Assembly (NCBI GenBank): GCA_003707065.3
Contig: PPXM03000002.1
Span: 1,774,900-1,838,899, forward strand
Direction: 5' to 3'
Source: Trigonopsis variabilis
Lineage: Eukaryota; Ascomycota; Trigonopsidomycetes; Trigonopsidales; Trigonopsidaceae
Length of the DNA stretch: 64,000 bases
Position numbers and translations under genes: made by a program
Notes under the pieces: model-generated
Seen by the model: only the letters and a program-made list of their open reading frames with translations
The model's database searches: none
Told to the model about the DNA's origin: nothing
In this document: one piece after another, positions 32,356 to 43,800 of the stretch
Layout of the letters: each line of letters starts with the position of its first letter
Numbering within the stretch: position 1 is the first letter of the stretch

Positions 32356-34211
32356 TTATTCAACCTTGGAATGGAGTGCTCTTGGTCGCCAGGTTTCAAG
32401 AGCCTCCTCGCGCATTGCCTTCGCGCAGGCCGCCATATAGGTCGCTTGACGAGCTATGTCACGAAGTTTACCGATGATTTCCCGATTTCCATCGTAAAAC
32501 CCGTAGATTGTATACCTGATCCCAACTTTATCACAGAACCGACGGACAGGGACTTGAGCTGCTCGGAGATTATGGCGCGGAAGGCGAGGAAAAAGATGAT
32601 GGATCGCTTGAAATTGCAAGCCACCATGGAAAAAATCAAGCCATCGCGGGCAGTCGACGTCCATAGTTGTTCTGAGTTGGCGTTGGGCAAAGGATTCTGT
32701 GACGCCTAGATCAGCAGTTGACATACTAAAATGACTGAGAGTAATCTGAACGTGAACGGGCATAGTAAGAATATGAGAAATGAGGATATAAAGGATGCGA
32801 GTTTTCCAATCAGGAAGGGACTTTATACAGAGAAGATAGCCGAACCAGTAAAAAAAGAAGATCTGCCCGCAGATCTCGGCCCACCGAGTCCAAGCTCCTT
32901 GGCCTTTTCGAGGTCCTTGGCCTTTAAGTAAATATTCCCAAGACAGCCGGTAAAGGTTGAATCTACCAAAGCAGAGAATAGGATAATAGAGAAAGTTTTG
33001 GATGGGAATGAGGGTTTTAGCGAAGGCGTCGTATGCGAGGATGCGCTCATAATAGGTGCTAAAGACGTTACCAAAGAGTTTGGTCGACACGGCAAAAAAA
33101 GGTAGATGTTGGATATCAGGATCATGAATAGGATCGTTTGTGACGAGGTGATGGACGTTGTGGTTGCGTTTCCACCATCCAACGCTGAGGCCTCCGATGT
33201 AGTCAGCGATGATGATTCCAATAAGGTTATCAATAAAATAATTATGAGTAATAGCAAGATGACCGGCATCATGAACGGAAAAGACCAGCTGATGCCAAAG
33301 AATCCCCAGAAAGCAAGCAGAAAGAAGATAGTATTGGTGCTTAAGGGAAAAGTAACAGATAAAGGCAAAAGTGCTATATCTGACTAGTTCTTTTGCATAG
33401 CGGAAGTAATTACAGTTAAAATACCCGCCTTCTTCCAGTTCGATCGCTAGCTCGCGATAAGCTATGGCGATTTTTGTCTGAATTTGAGGGTCAAGTGATG
33501 GAAGAGAATTCAAATCTCGCAAGGTAAGTGCATCATCGTATTCTCGTATCACTGTGTCGCAGGGTTTAGGCGACACAGTTAGGTTTTCCGACAAGTTTTC
33601 ATCGTCAGTTGACACCGACGATAAGGATAACGAAGAAGAAAAGATCGACGGGTCCGGAGAAGATAGAGGAGAGGTAATGAGTTGTATTCGCCCTTTATTC
33701 TCGATGGCTATTGGCTGTTGATCTGGAGAATCAGGGCAAGCATCTAGCCGAAACGTTGCTCCTTGAATGGGCGGAATGAAGTTCACCCACGGCATATTTA
33801 CAACACCTATCACGAAATTCCTCATCCTCTTAATCGTTTCTATAGAGTGATATCTATAGTGTTAGAGAATAACTGTAACAGAAGAAATAGCAGAAGGACC
33901 AAAAATAGAAATAAGGGGTCGCCAGCAACCGGTTCATAATCTGATGCCGACTCAACTGCGCCATTTCGAGCCAAGTAGGTCCATCGCATCACTTACGCAT
34001 TTATTTCATCCGTAGCATCTCTCCCGACCATATGGAGGACAGCTTTATCTCCTCCAGGGTGATAGGATATCCATGAATCAAGCCGGAGTAAAGCCCCCGA
34101 GTATATAACCAAAATCTGTCCTTGAGCTATTCTTCTTTCGACCTGGTATCGTTCAATTAATTTTAATTTTGATTTTCTCTCTTTGCACAGGAAATCCGCC
34201 CGGTATTCCAT
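32356..34211 (-). CDS. Cytochrome b5-fused front-end desaturase (sphingolipid delta-8 type)
   Basis: Two exons, 34211-33997 and 33853-32356, with a 143-bp intron (33854-33996); about 570 residues. The N-terminal cytochrome b5 domain has the heme-binding segment YHPGGDKAVLHMVGRDATDE, then AYHSIETIKRM across the splice. The desaturase domain carries three His boxes: HDAGH, HNVHH and QAIHH (Gln replacing the first His, typical of front-end desaturases), within four to six hydrophobic spans. Fungal proteins of this layout introduce the delta-8 double bond into the sphingoid base of glucosylceramides in the ER. The start is uncertain: the open frame continues to 34265 but only GTG is available there with an upstream stop. 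I chose ATG 34211; a small 5' exon beginning near 34310 (MSGSLSV) is possible. Confidence 0.9.
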
Positions 34212-34483
34212 CTCAATCGGCAGAGTCGCAAGTGGCGTGTTGTTACCGTGAGATCGATCAGGCACTGGTCATTCTTTGAGACTTACAACAGACAAGCTTC
34301 CACTCATTTTAGGGATTTTGTTAGAGTGGGAAATGTACCTAAGCTTACTTAAAATTTGATCAAAGATTAGCTTGTACCTGACAATGCTTTTCTCCAGCAG
34401 GTCTCAAGAGTCAAGATATGCTGAGCGCACACCCTCATTAACCATCTTACTCCTACTGTACATGCTATACTTGAGTATCTTGT

Positions 34484-36077
34484 CTAGTTTCCTTCACTGC
34501 CAAAATCCTTGGTGAACTCCTCTTGGCGTACTATATCATCTCTGTTGACTGTTGGACGGGTGTTGTGGATGGCCTTGATAAAGTCTTTAATCGTCAGAGG
34601 TGGTTCCTGTAATTCATCCGGACCAATATCCATCCATGTCATCTCTCTTGCACCAGAGTCGCCCGGCGAACAAGGCAAAAGCTTCTGCTTTTGCACAGTC
34701 GCTCCAGTCGGCTCTCCATCTTCTCCTCGAATCGGCTCTTCGATGGTAATCTGCTTGAAGTGAGTGGCGGTCTGGATCTTTCTGATCGGCTCCATCAGAG
34801 CATCTCGAACTGAAACAGCTACGTCGTGTCCAGAGTAACCCTCAGTCATCTTGGAAAGTGCTTTAAAATCAGCCGACGTCAGATGACAGGGGGTTGATCC
34901 CACGTTCAGTTCAAACATCCTCATTCGAGCTGCTTCATCGGGTAAGGGAATATAGATACGACGTTCAAATCGCCTTCGGATGGCTGCATCCAATTGCCAG
35001 GGAATGTTTGTTGCCCCGAGCACCAAAACACCGGAGGAATCATTCCCAACTCCATTCATTTGTACTAGTAATTCTGTCTTGATTCTTCTAGATGCTTCTG
35101 ATTCTCCTTCCCCTCGTGGCCCGCATAATGCGTCCACTTCGTCTATGAAGATAATCGATGGTTTATTCTCTCGGGCCATTGTAAATAGTTGTTTGACTAA
35201 TCTTTCTGATTCACCCATCCACTTACTCACAAGATCTGAAGACGAAACTGAGAAAAAGGTTGAGTTCGCTTCCGAGGCCACTGCCTTGGCGAGAAAGGAT
35301 TTGCCAGTACCAGGTGGGCCGTAAAGCAGAATCCCTGACCAAGGTCTTCGGTTTCCCGTGAACAGATGAGGGAACTTGATGGGTAAAATGACAGTTTCTT
35401 TTAATGCTTCTTTCGCCGCGTCTAGTCCAGCAATATCCTCCCATCTCACATTTGGCTTCTCTGTCAAGATTGATCCCGCTAATGCCCCCCGAAGCTTTTT
35501 AGTCTCATTGTCGTCGTCGTCGTCATCTGCGCCTTTCTTTTTAACTGCTGATGACCCCCCTTTAGAGGACGCCACGGAGCTTTTCTTGTCAGTCTCTGCC
35601 TTTTCAAGATGACTCTTTAATTTTTCCGCTCTATCCATATATTCGCTTGCTTTAGTCCGTATCATTTCTTTGTTTTTGGCATTCTTCTCATCTAGGTGGT
35701 CAGCAGTTGTTAAAAGAGATAAAATTTAAAGCATCGCAAAAGGGGAGACAGAATTATCGGTCTTCTCATCCGTGCAATACTGTCTTCACCAGTCTGTCTT
35801 GGGCATGTATCAAGAGTTGTCCGCTCTATTATCTCAAGTAGAAACAGCGCTGAAACCTTAATATGTCTCGAGTATGACCAATCGAGTTATATAATCGTCT
35901 TCGGGTCTTCTTTCCTTTGTTATATCCTTCTTTTCACTTACATTTTAACGCAGTCATGAAATATGTCAAGGCATCGTAGTATAATTGATACGCTTCTTCA
36001 AATCTTTGTGCTGTATCCGCATCAATGGCCTTCTTGACGATATCGATGGCTTTCTGCAGAAAATCAACGTTCGACAT
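34484..36077 (-). CDS. VPS4: Vps4 AAA-ATPase, ESCRT-III disassembly
   Basis: Two exons, 36077-35942 and 35691-34484, with a 250-bp intron (35692-35941, CTGACCACCTAG end); 447 residues. Exon 1 encodes the MIT domain start [20 protein letters not shown] and exon 2 completes it ([20 protein letters not shown]). After an Asp-rich linker ([11 protein letters not shown]) comes the AAA domain: Walker A GPPGTGKS at 170-177, Walker B IIFIDE at 225-230, arginine fingers in AIRRRFERR, and the beta-domain and C-terminal helix. Vps4 extracts ESCRT-III subunits from endosomal membranes. CTG encodes Leu in [13 protein letters not shown], which supports the standard code. Confidence 0.97.
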
Positions 36078-36575
36078 TCTTCTTATCGACTCCTTCTTGT
36101 CCTTCTCTTAAAGTTTGCCGTCTAGTTGATGATAGAGACTCGATGACAACAAGCGCTACATAGGGCCTTTTGTCTACACTGCGGTAAGATTCACTTTCCA
36201 TTCCGGATCCCACAAACGATGATACTTGGTACCTGACATGTACGATAGGACTTCAGAGACCCAAGTACTTGAGCGTGAGGCTCCTCTAAGTAGGTTATCT
36301 GGCCTATATCAAGTCTGCTATGTCTACCAATGGCCATCGTATACTCAGGCCGACTGTGGGACTAATGGAAGTCTATAACATTACCCAGACGGCAACAACT
36401 CACCGAAAATGAGTCAAATATCGAATGAGACGGTATCTTTAATTTCGTGCCGTATATCCTTTTTCCCACGTCTTCCTACAAACAGGGAAAGAGCTTGTAG
36501 CGTAACAACACACTTTCAAAATAATTATACAAAATATCGATCGATTGCTGTATACAGAGTATCCGACAGATCATT
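36078..36575. other. Spacer between VPS4 and GAS/GEL genes
   Basis: 498 bp containing the VPS4 promoter and the GAS/GEL terminator. No ORF, repeat or RNA is recognised. Confidence 0.5.
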
Positions 36576-38550
36576 TTACAAGAAGAACATCAATCCACCC
36601 AAAATAGCAGCACTGCTAAAGAAGGAGCCCATAATCAAACCGAAAGACGGGTTGGGAGCACCAGAAGCAGCATTCTTCTTAGAGGAAGCGGAAGCAGAGC
36701 TCGAACTTGTAGCAGATGCATCAGCAGTACCACTGCCGCTGGTAGCAGAAGCAGCTTGTCCAGAAGCAGAGGTAGGGTTGACGTCCCCACAGGCAGTGGA
36801 CGGATTAGAGACAATCGAAGCAGAGCCACTGAAGTCACAGGCACTGGAATCACCATTCTGATCTTCGTAGTAAAGATTCATGATATAGGAAAGGCGGACA
36901 CTAGATTGGCAGTATGAATATTGACCATAATCTCCAGAGCTACCATTGGTGGAGACCCCTGAACAGTCTACCACAGAGCAAAGGTAAGAATAGAGATCAG
37001 CATAGTCACTCTCGTCAACGTCGCTGGATACAACGCATGACAAAGATTGACTTAAGCAGTTGCAAGTATCCTCATCAGGGGTAGGAGGAAGATCAGTGGA
37101 GGCTTCCCATTCGCCAGATACAGATGAAGGACATTCTTGAAGGGCAGTGTTGGTCGGAGTATAAGAGTTGGAATTAACAGAAGTAGGAGAGATTGAAGCC
37201 ATCTCAGAAGAAAGATAGCCAAAGTCCTCGAGAGTAGAGACCGATCCACTTTCAACAGTCACAAGACCGTAGTTGTTCGTTTCCTCAAAGTACATATAAA
37301 CAATACCACCGGACCAAACACCATCCATTTCAGATCCAAAGATAGTACCAACATCTGTAAATGTACGAGGTTGAACTGCATTGCAGCCATATTCGGAAAG
37401 GAATAAGGGAGTAGAGATGTTTTGGAACTCCTCGGTACGAGCCTGGTAACCGGATGAAGAGAAGGAAGAATCACCACACCACTCGTACATGTTGAAACCC
37501 AAAAAGTCAGCATTAATTGAGCTGTTACCACAGTTGAAATAGCTAGCAATATATTGACGAATATCAGCATCATCATTGGCAGCATAACCAACAGGGATGG
37601 CACGATAGTCTTTAGATTCCATGTAGGACTTCATATCTCTTATTGCAGCCTTAACGAAAGGAGAAGCATCGGTATTGGAGGCATTGTTACTGACTTCATT
37701 CCCGGCAAAGAAGCCCAAAACATTAGTGTAATTAGCCAAAGAATCAACGACATCGGTATAGCGTTGATAAAGGGACAAATCCCAAGTGGGATCATCACGA
37801 TCGATAGAAAGAGAAGGCTCAGAAAGATCGGAAATGATGTAGATGCCGGCATCATTGAAAGCAGTTATACAGTCAGTATGGTCGAGCGAAGTATTAATAG
37901 CATAGACACGAATGACGTTGGTTCTCAATTCTTGCAAATAAGGAATGTCGCGCTTGCAGCTATCTCCATCGGCAAGAGGATCTAAATATGTTAATTGAAT
38001 TTGTCTCAATTGTTGTCATCTCTCGTTGCTACCCCATTCGACGTTTCGGTACTGCAGCACTGAAACGAACGGTCGCCAACGCGCGCGCACTCCCAGTTGG
38101 AGGGCCGCATTACCCGGAATAAACAAACGGACACGAAGCTGGAAAGAGAACTCTCGAAAAGGATCAAGGCTTATAAGGAAAGGATAAATTAATAAGAGGA
38201 AATGGATAAATGAATGATGAAAGGAATTTAAAAAAAGAAGGCGGGAAGTGATCCAAGACAGTGGCAGCCATGAGACACCGAGAGACAAGACAAGTCTAAA
38301 CTTGACAAGGAGACTTACCTGTAAAACTAGTATCATCCGTAGAGTTGGTAACATCGGCTTGATAAGCAACACCTCTGATATAGAATTGACTTCCGTTGTT
38401 CGAGAAAAAGAACTTGGAACCCTAGATAACAGTTAGAAAGAGAACACAGGATGAAAGATCTACCTTGATCTCTATAGCCGGGAGATCGTCTGCAAGGACT
38501 CTAGAAGCCAAAGAAACGAGTGACAAAGCGGACAACCAAGAAAACTTCAT
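36576..38550 (-). CDS. GAS1: GH72 beta-1,3-glucanosyltransferase with X8 domain, GPI-anchored (Gas1/Gel/Phr family)
   Basis: Three exons: 38550-38464, 38421-38319 and 37981-36576; introns 38422-38463 (42 bp) and 37982-38318 (337 bp); 531 residues. A signal peptide ([20 protein letters not shown]) precedes [20 protein letters not shown] and [20 protein letters not shown], family landmarks. Catalytic glutamates lie in GNEVSN (near 158) and SEYGCN (near 258). A Cys-rich X8/CBM43 module follows ([12 protein letters not shown]... to ACDFSG), then a Ser/Ala-rich stem and a hydrophobic GPI tail ([20 protein letters not shown]). The enzyme cuts and rejoins beta-1,3-glucan chains at the cell surface, elongating and branching the wall. 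It is head-to-head with FKS1, which makes its substrate. Confidence 0.96.
38042..38067. repeat. 26-bp quasi-palindrome in GAS1 intron 2
   Basis: CGTTTC and GAAACG arms enclose a CTGCAG centre with only two non-Watson-Crick positions on each side. It lies in the 337-bp second intron near a GC-rich CGCGCGCGC tract (38079-38088). Possibly a binding site or structured intronic element; function unknown. Confidence 0.6.
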
Positions 38551-40856
38551 TTGGTGGTCTTGAGTTGGGTAGGGAAGAAAGGAACGGATCGCCCTAGTAA
38601 ATATAAACCCTTATCCCCTTCCTTCGACTGGCTACCAAGTGTGTTGTATTTAGTACTAAGGGGAGTACCTCGTAACGCCTCAATTATAATTAGCATCATG
38701 GCGATTCTTACTCGAATTCCCTTTCTTACTATTCTGTCTTCTCTAGTTATGATTTCCGATGGCCGCGTCTTTCTTTTCCTCTTTTTTCGCCGATTAAAGT
38801 TTTGCCAAGTCACTCTACGCTTATTCGTAGCCTTGTCTTCAGAGCTCGTTGCTTCCATTGCGACGCTTCTTTCGTTTGGGGACGTTTTGGCCCCATCCCG
38901 TGATCAAGCCGGAGTCTGAGAGCCCCTTTTTGACCAGCTTTTATTCTTGTGATCTCAAAATGTGATCACTAATTTTAATTTAAGATAGTCTTGAAATGCA
39001 CTAATCTTGCTGCGATTAGGTCAGAAAAATGCTTGCAAATGACTCCACAGTCTTGTCATCAGCATTCTGTTACTGACTCTTTGTTCCACGCCTAGCTTTT
39101 TTCAAGGGACTTAATGAAGGGAAAAAAGTTTACAATCCATCCTAGTAAAATTTCTGACGAGTAAATGTCTGATACTTAACTAGGCCGCTGAATGTCGCGT
39201 GCTTGCTCTTCTCCGCGCGTCAGTTTGAAACACGCGTGGCTTACTTATTTTCTCTTTTTACTGGTTGGCCAGCCATCCTGACAAGGCATCGATCACCTTT
39301 TCACTCAACTCCCAGCGACAACGCGGTCAAATATGTTCATTGGTCGACTTTGAAGACATCTCGATCAAAAGAGAAAATCTATCATGACAATGATCGGAAA
39401 GAGCGGAATCACCTGGAAACAAAGTGTTCAGTATTGAAGTTATTACTTTCTGGTCCCAGGATCGCGTTTTTTGATAGTAAGATATTTATAGAAACTCAAG
39501 TAGTTTTGTTGGATCAACGTGACAGGATGCCAAATTCGTATCTGTCTTAGAAATAGACCAATAAACTAGTATCTTCTGCAAATCTAACTACAAAAACCGA
39601 TTACTATGATAATTTTTTAGATTACACTAGATTCAGATGACAACATTCTACAGAAAAGCCTATAAATCTTGCGCGAGCTTCTTGTTGCAGTATCACCAGA
39701 AGGGGGCTCGAAGCCTATACGCGGCTCAGATCCGGATTGTCCGAGAACGCCTTGATAGAATAAGGCAAAGAAGTTTAATTTACTTTTCGTATCTTTGCTC
39801 AGCCCCAACATTCATCTCCGTAGGGTCCGACAGCCTATTTCACTAAGATAAAGTCATACCCTCGATTTCGTTTTTGCCGCGCCAAAGAGATGCGGTCAAG
39901 ATTGGTGCAACTTAATAATGCTTGGGCGTAATGGGGTGGTTTGCTTACTTCCGTCTTTGCAGGGTGCGCGACGCGGCATGTTTAATTTGTGCAGAAAGGG
40001 TAACATTAACTGAAGGGATAAGGACATAGATCCGTAGAAGCATAGGTCATTATGCCACAAAGTTCTAAATTCGGTCATATCGTGCCATCTCATTTGATGC
40101 CGAGTTCTGGCACCTTTCTTGAACAGCCCAGTAGTTGTCTCTAGTCGACTTCTCTCTTCCTTTTCTTCATACTAGTCCTGGATTATCTTCTCGGCTACAC
40201 TCTCGTTTGTTTCATTGGTTTCTTTTTTCCTTTCGTTCTGTAAGTTCTATTTTTATTTCCTTGACAGCCTTTCTCCCTTGGATCGTCTCTATCACTTTGG
40301 TTTTTCTTTACGTGATATTTGATTTTTTTCTTCTCTGGATGATTCTCTTGCTAATAAATTTTAGGCCCTAGTTGCGGATTTTTTTATTAAAAAGCTCTGT
40401 TCTTCTAGTGCTAGTTTTTATCTGGCGTTTGCCCCTCGATCGACTGATTAGTCTGTTCGGTAAGTCACTATCCGCAAGGTTTGGACCATCATTGCTGCTG
40501 TCTCTTTAATTCTACTAGAACAAGTTTCACTCGTTAATGTTTGATTGAACTTTTCTTTGCCCTATGCCGACTCATTTGGGCGCTGCCTCTTGTCTGATCA
40601 CTTCTTAAACGCTTATCCATTCTCTTTTTCAAGCTTTTGCTTTTTGCGGCAGATTATTCATTTATTCTGTTCTGTAAATTCTTTTTTGGTTAAAATGCTA
40701 TTTCGGCTATTTTTACTTTGTGTCTTATTTGGGACGACGCGTTTTTTATTTCCTTTTGTTCTAATTAGGGACCCTTGACAACCAGCCGTGTTGCCCAAAT
40801 CAAGAAACTTGACTCTGGATAAAGTGAAGGCAATATGCTAACTTCAGACGCGCATC
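38551..40856. other. 2.3-kb divergent intergenic region, GAS1 / FKS1
   Basis: The longest spacer in the right two-thirds of the window, lying between the glucanosyltransferase and glucan synthase starts. The frames in it (38551-38919, 39203-39550, 39637-39846) have no motif. The half nearest FKS1 (about 40130-40790) is strongly pyrimidine-rich on the plus strand, as expected of a long leader with a 5' UTR intron. An ACGCGT lies near 39232. It is a good candidate for a shared cell-wall regulatory region. Confidence 0.6.
40460..40847 (+). other. Predicted 5' UTR intron of FKS1
   Basis: A GGTAAGT donor at 40459-40465 and a near-perfect branch/acceptor GCTAACTTCAG ending at 40847, only 9 bp before the FKS1 ATG, match the splice consensus of the verified coding introns (the CBS-PB1 acceptor is the identical CTAACTTCAG). 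The intron would be 388 bp. The donor is the best in the pyrimidine-rich leader, but transcript data are lacking. Confidence 0.5.
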
Positions 40857-43800
40857 ATGTCTGGATATCCACCAGAAGATCAAAACCATCACAATGGTTA
40901 TTATTATGATGAAGGCCAAGTGCCCCAGGGGGAATACGAGGGGGAATATTACGGACAGGATCCCCAACAATATGAGAACCCAGAACACTACAATCAAGGG
41001 CAATATTATGATGAAGGCCAAGGTGTAGATGAAGGTTACTACGCTCAACCTGGTGTGGATTATTATGGCTCTGAGGCCTATGGGCAGCAAGACCCCTATG
41101 CCGATAGCCATTACACGGGCGGTCCCTACGAGAGGTAGGTCTTAGAAATAGTTCTCACATATTACATTTCTAACTCCAGTGATTATATGTCTCGCGGACC
41201 TGAAAGCGCTGATTATTATTCTCGAGATGAAAATGAGCCTTATGAGCCTCATATGGGTTACGCGGGGTCATCTCAAGTTTCCTATGGTAACCGCTCATCC
41301 GGAACTTCAACTCCTGTGTATGGCTATGATTATCAAGGAGCTGCTGCTGCTCTTCCCCCAGGCCAACGCTCTCGGGAGCCTTACCCCGCATGGTCCGAAG
41401 AAAATCAAATTCCGTTGTCTAAAGAGGAAATTGAGGAAATATTCATGGACCTTACCGATAAATTTGGATTTCAACGTGATAGTATGCGAAATATGTTTGA
41501 CCACTTCATGACTATGCTGGACTCTCGTGCTTCTCGAATGGCTCCTAATCAAGCCCTCTTGTCGCTTCATGCTGATTATATTGGCGGTGACAATGCCAAC
41601 TATCGAAAGTGGTATTTCGCTGCTCATTTAGATCTTGATGATGAGGTCGGATTCCGTAACATGAAGTTAGGAAAAGTTCACAATATGAAGAAGAAGCGTC
41701 TCAGAAAGAAGAAGAAGCAGCCGGTTGCAGAGAGCTCTGAAGATGCACACAGACGAACTTTGGAAGAGATTGAAGGTGATAATTCCCTGGAGGCGGCTGA
41801 ATATCGTTGGAAGACACGAATGAATCAAATGACCCCTCGCGAAAGGGCTACTCAAATTGCACTCTATCTCTTACTTTGGGGTGAAGCCAACCAGGTGAGA
41901 TTTGCTCCTGAATGTCTCTGTTTCTTGTTCAAATGCGCTGACGACTATCTTCAATCTGTCGCTGGCATGCAGACTGAGCCCATTGATGAATGCTCTTATC
42001 TGAATTTTGTCATCACTCCTCTATATCGTTTCATCCGTGACCAAGGATACGAGATTCTTGATGGAAGATTCGTTCGCCGAGAACGTGACCATAATAAGAT
42101 CATCGGTTATGATGACATCAATCAATTATTCTGGTATCCTGAAGGAATTGCCAGAATCGTCCTTGAAGATGGCACTCGACTTATTGATATTCCTCAAAAT
42201 GAACGGTTCTGGAAGCTCAGTCAAGTCGAATGGGGTAAAGTCTTTTTCAAGACCTACTTGGAAACTAGATCTTGGTTTCATTTGGCTGTCAATTTCAATC
42301 GTGTGTGGGTTATTCACATTACGGTCTTCTGGTTCTTTGCTGCTTTCAACTCTCCTACAATCTACACTAAGAATTATATGCAATTGCTCAATAACCAACC
42401 GTTAGGTCAATCTCGTTGGTCTTCGGTTGGTGCTGGTGGTGCCTTGGCTTGTCTTATTCAAATTATAGCTACCCTTTCTGAATGGGCTTTCGTACCTCGT
42501 CAGTGGGCTGGAGCGCAACATTTGTCGAAAAGATTGGTGTTCCTTATTATCATGTTCGTTATAAACATTGCGCCCTCAGTTTATATATTTGGCTGGGTTC
42601 CTCTTGACGAGTATTACAGACCCGCTTTGATTGTCGGAGTAATTCAATTTTTCATCGCCTTGTTCACCTTCTTGTTCTTCTCGATTGTACCTCTAGCCTC
42701 CTTATTTGGAAACTACCTTACTAGGAATACTCGACGTTATGTGGCCAATCAAACTTTCACGAACTCGATTGCTCCTTTGAAGGGTCGAGATATGTGGTTA
42801 TCTTATGGGCTTTGGATCACGGTATTTGCAGCCAAATATTCCGAATCATACTACTTCTTGATTCTCTCTGTTCGAGATCCTATCCGGGACTTAAGTACGA
42901 CGATGATGTCTCGTTGTTTGGGTGACAGGTACATCCCTAAAGTGTTGTGTGAGCAACAGGCCCATATTGTGTTGATTCTCATCTATTTGACTGACCTGGT
43001 TCTGTTCTTTTTGGATACTTACCTATGGTATATTATTGTCAATACCATATTTTCTGTTGGCCGTTCATTTTATCTCGGTATCTCTATTCTTACGCCCTGG
43101 CGAAACATCTTCTCACGTTTACCTAAGAGAATCTACTCTAAGATTCTTGCAACGTCTGATATGGAGATCAAGTATAAGCCCAAAGTGCTGATCTCTCAGA
43201 TCTGGAACGCTATTGTGATTTCCATGTACAGAGAACATTTGTTGGCCATCGATCACGTTCAGAAGTTACTCTATCACCAGGTTCCATCTGAACAAGAAGG
43301 TAAACGTACTCTTCGTGCTCCTACCTTCTTTGTGTCTCAGGAGGATTTCTCGTTCAAAACAGAGTTCTTCCCTACAGGATCTGAAGCCGAGCGTCGGATT
43401 TCTTTCTTTGCACAATCGTTATCTACTCCTATCCCCGAACCACTTCCTGTTGACAATATGCCTACTTTCACTGTCTTGGTTCCCCATTACAGTGAAAATA
43501 TTCTTTTGTCGCTCCGTGAGATTATTCGTGAAGATGATCAGTTCTCTCGAGTTACCTTATTGGAATACCTGAAACAGCTGCACCCAGTCGAATGGGACTG
43601 CTTCGTTAAGGATACGAGAATTTTGGCTGAAGAAGCAAGCGGCTCGACTTTTGATGGTTATGATAAAGACAAGGATGCCATTAAGTCTAAAAATGATGAT
43701 TTGCCCTTTTATTGCATCGGTTTCAAGTCTGCTGCACCTGAATATACTCTAAGAACTCGTATTTGGGCCTCTCTTCGTTCTCAAACGCTGTATCGAACTG

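Noticed and set aside
32371-33387. Plus-strand ORFs opposite the desaturase (32371-32709, 32731-32931, 33106-33387)
   Set aside because: The minus strand carries a complete desaturase with all His boxes; these are antisense shadows.
38551-39846. ORFs in the GAS1/FKS1 spacer (38551-38919, 39203-39550, 39637-39846)
   Set aside because: No motif, no splice-compatible partner, and pyrimidine-driven composition; treated as noncoding.
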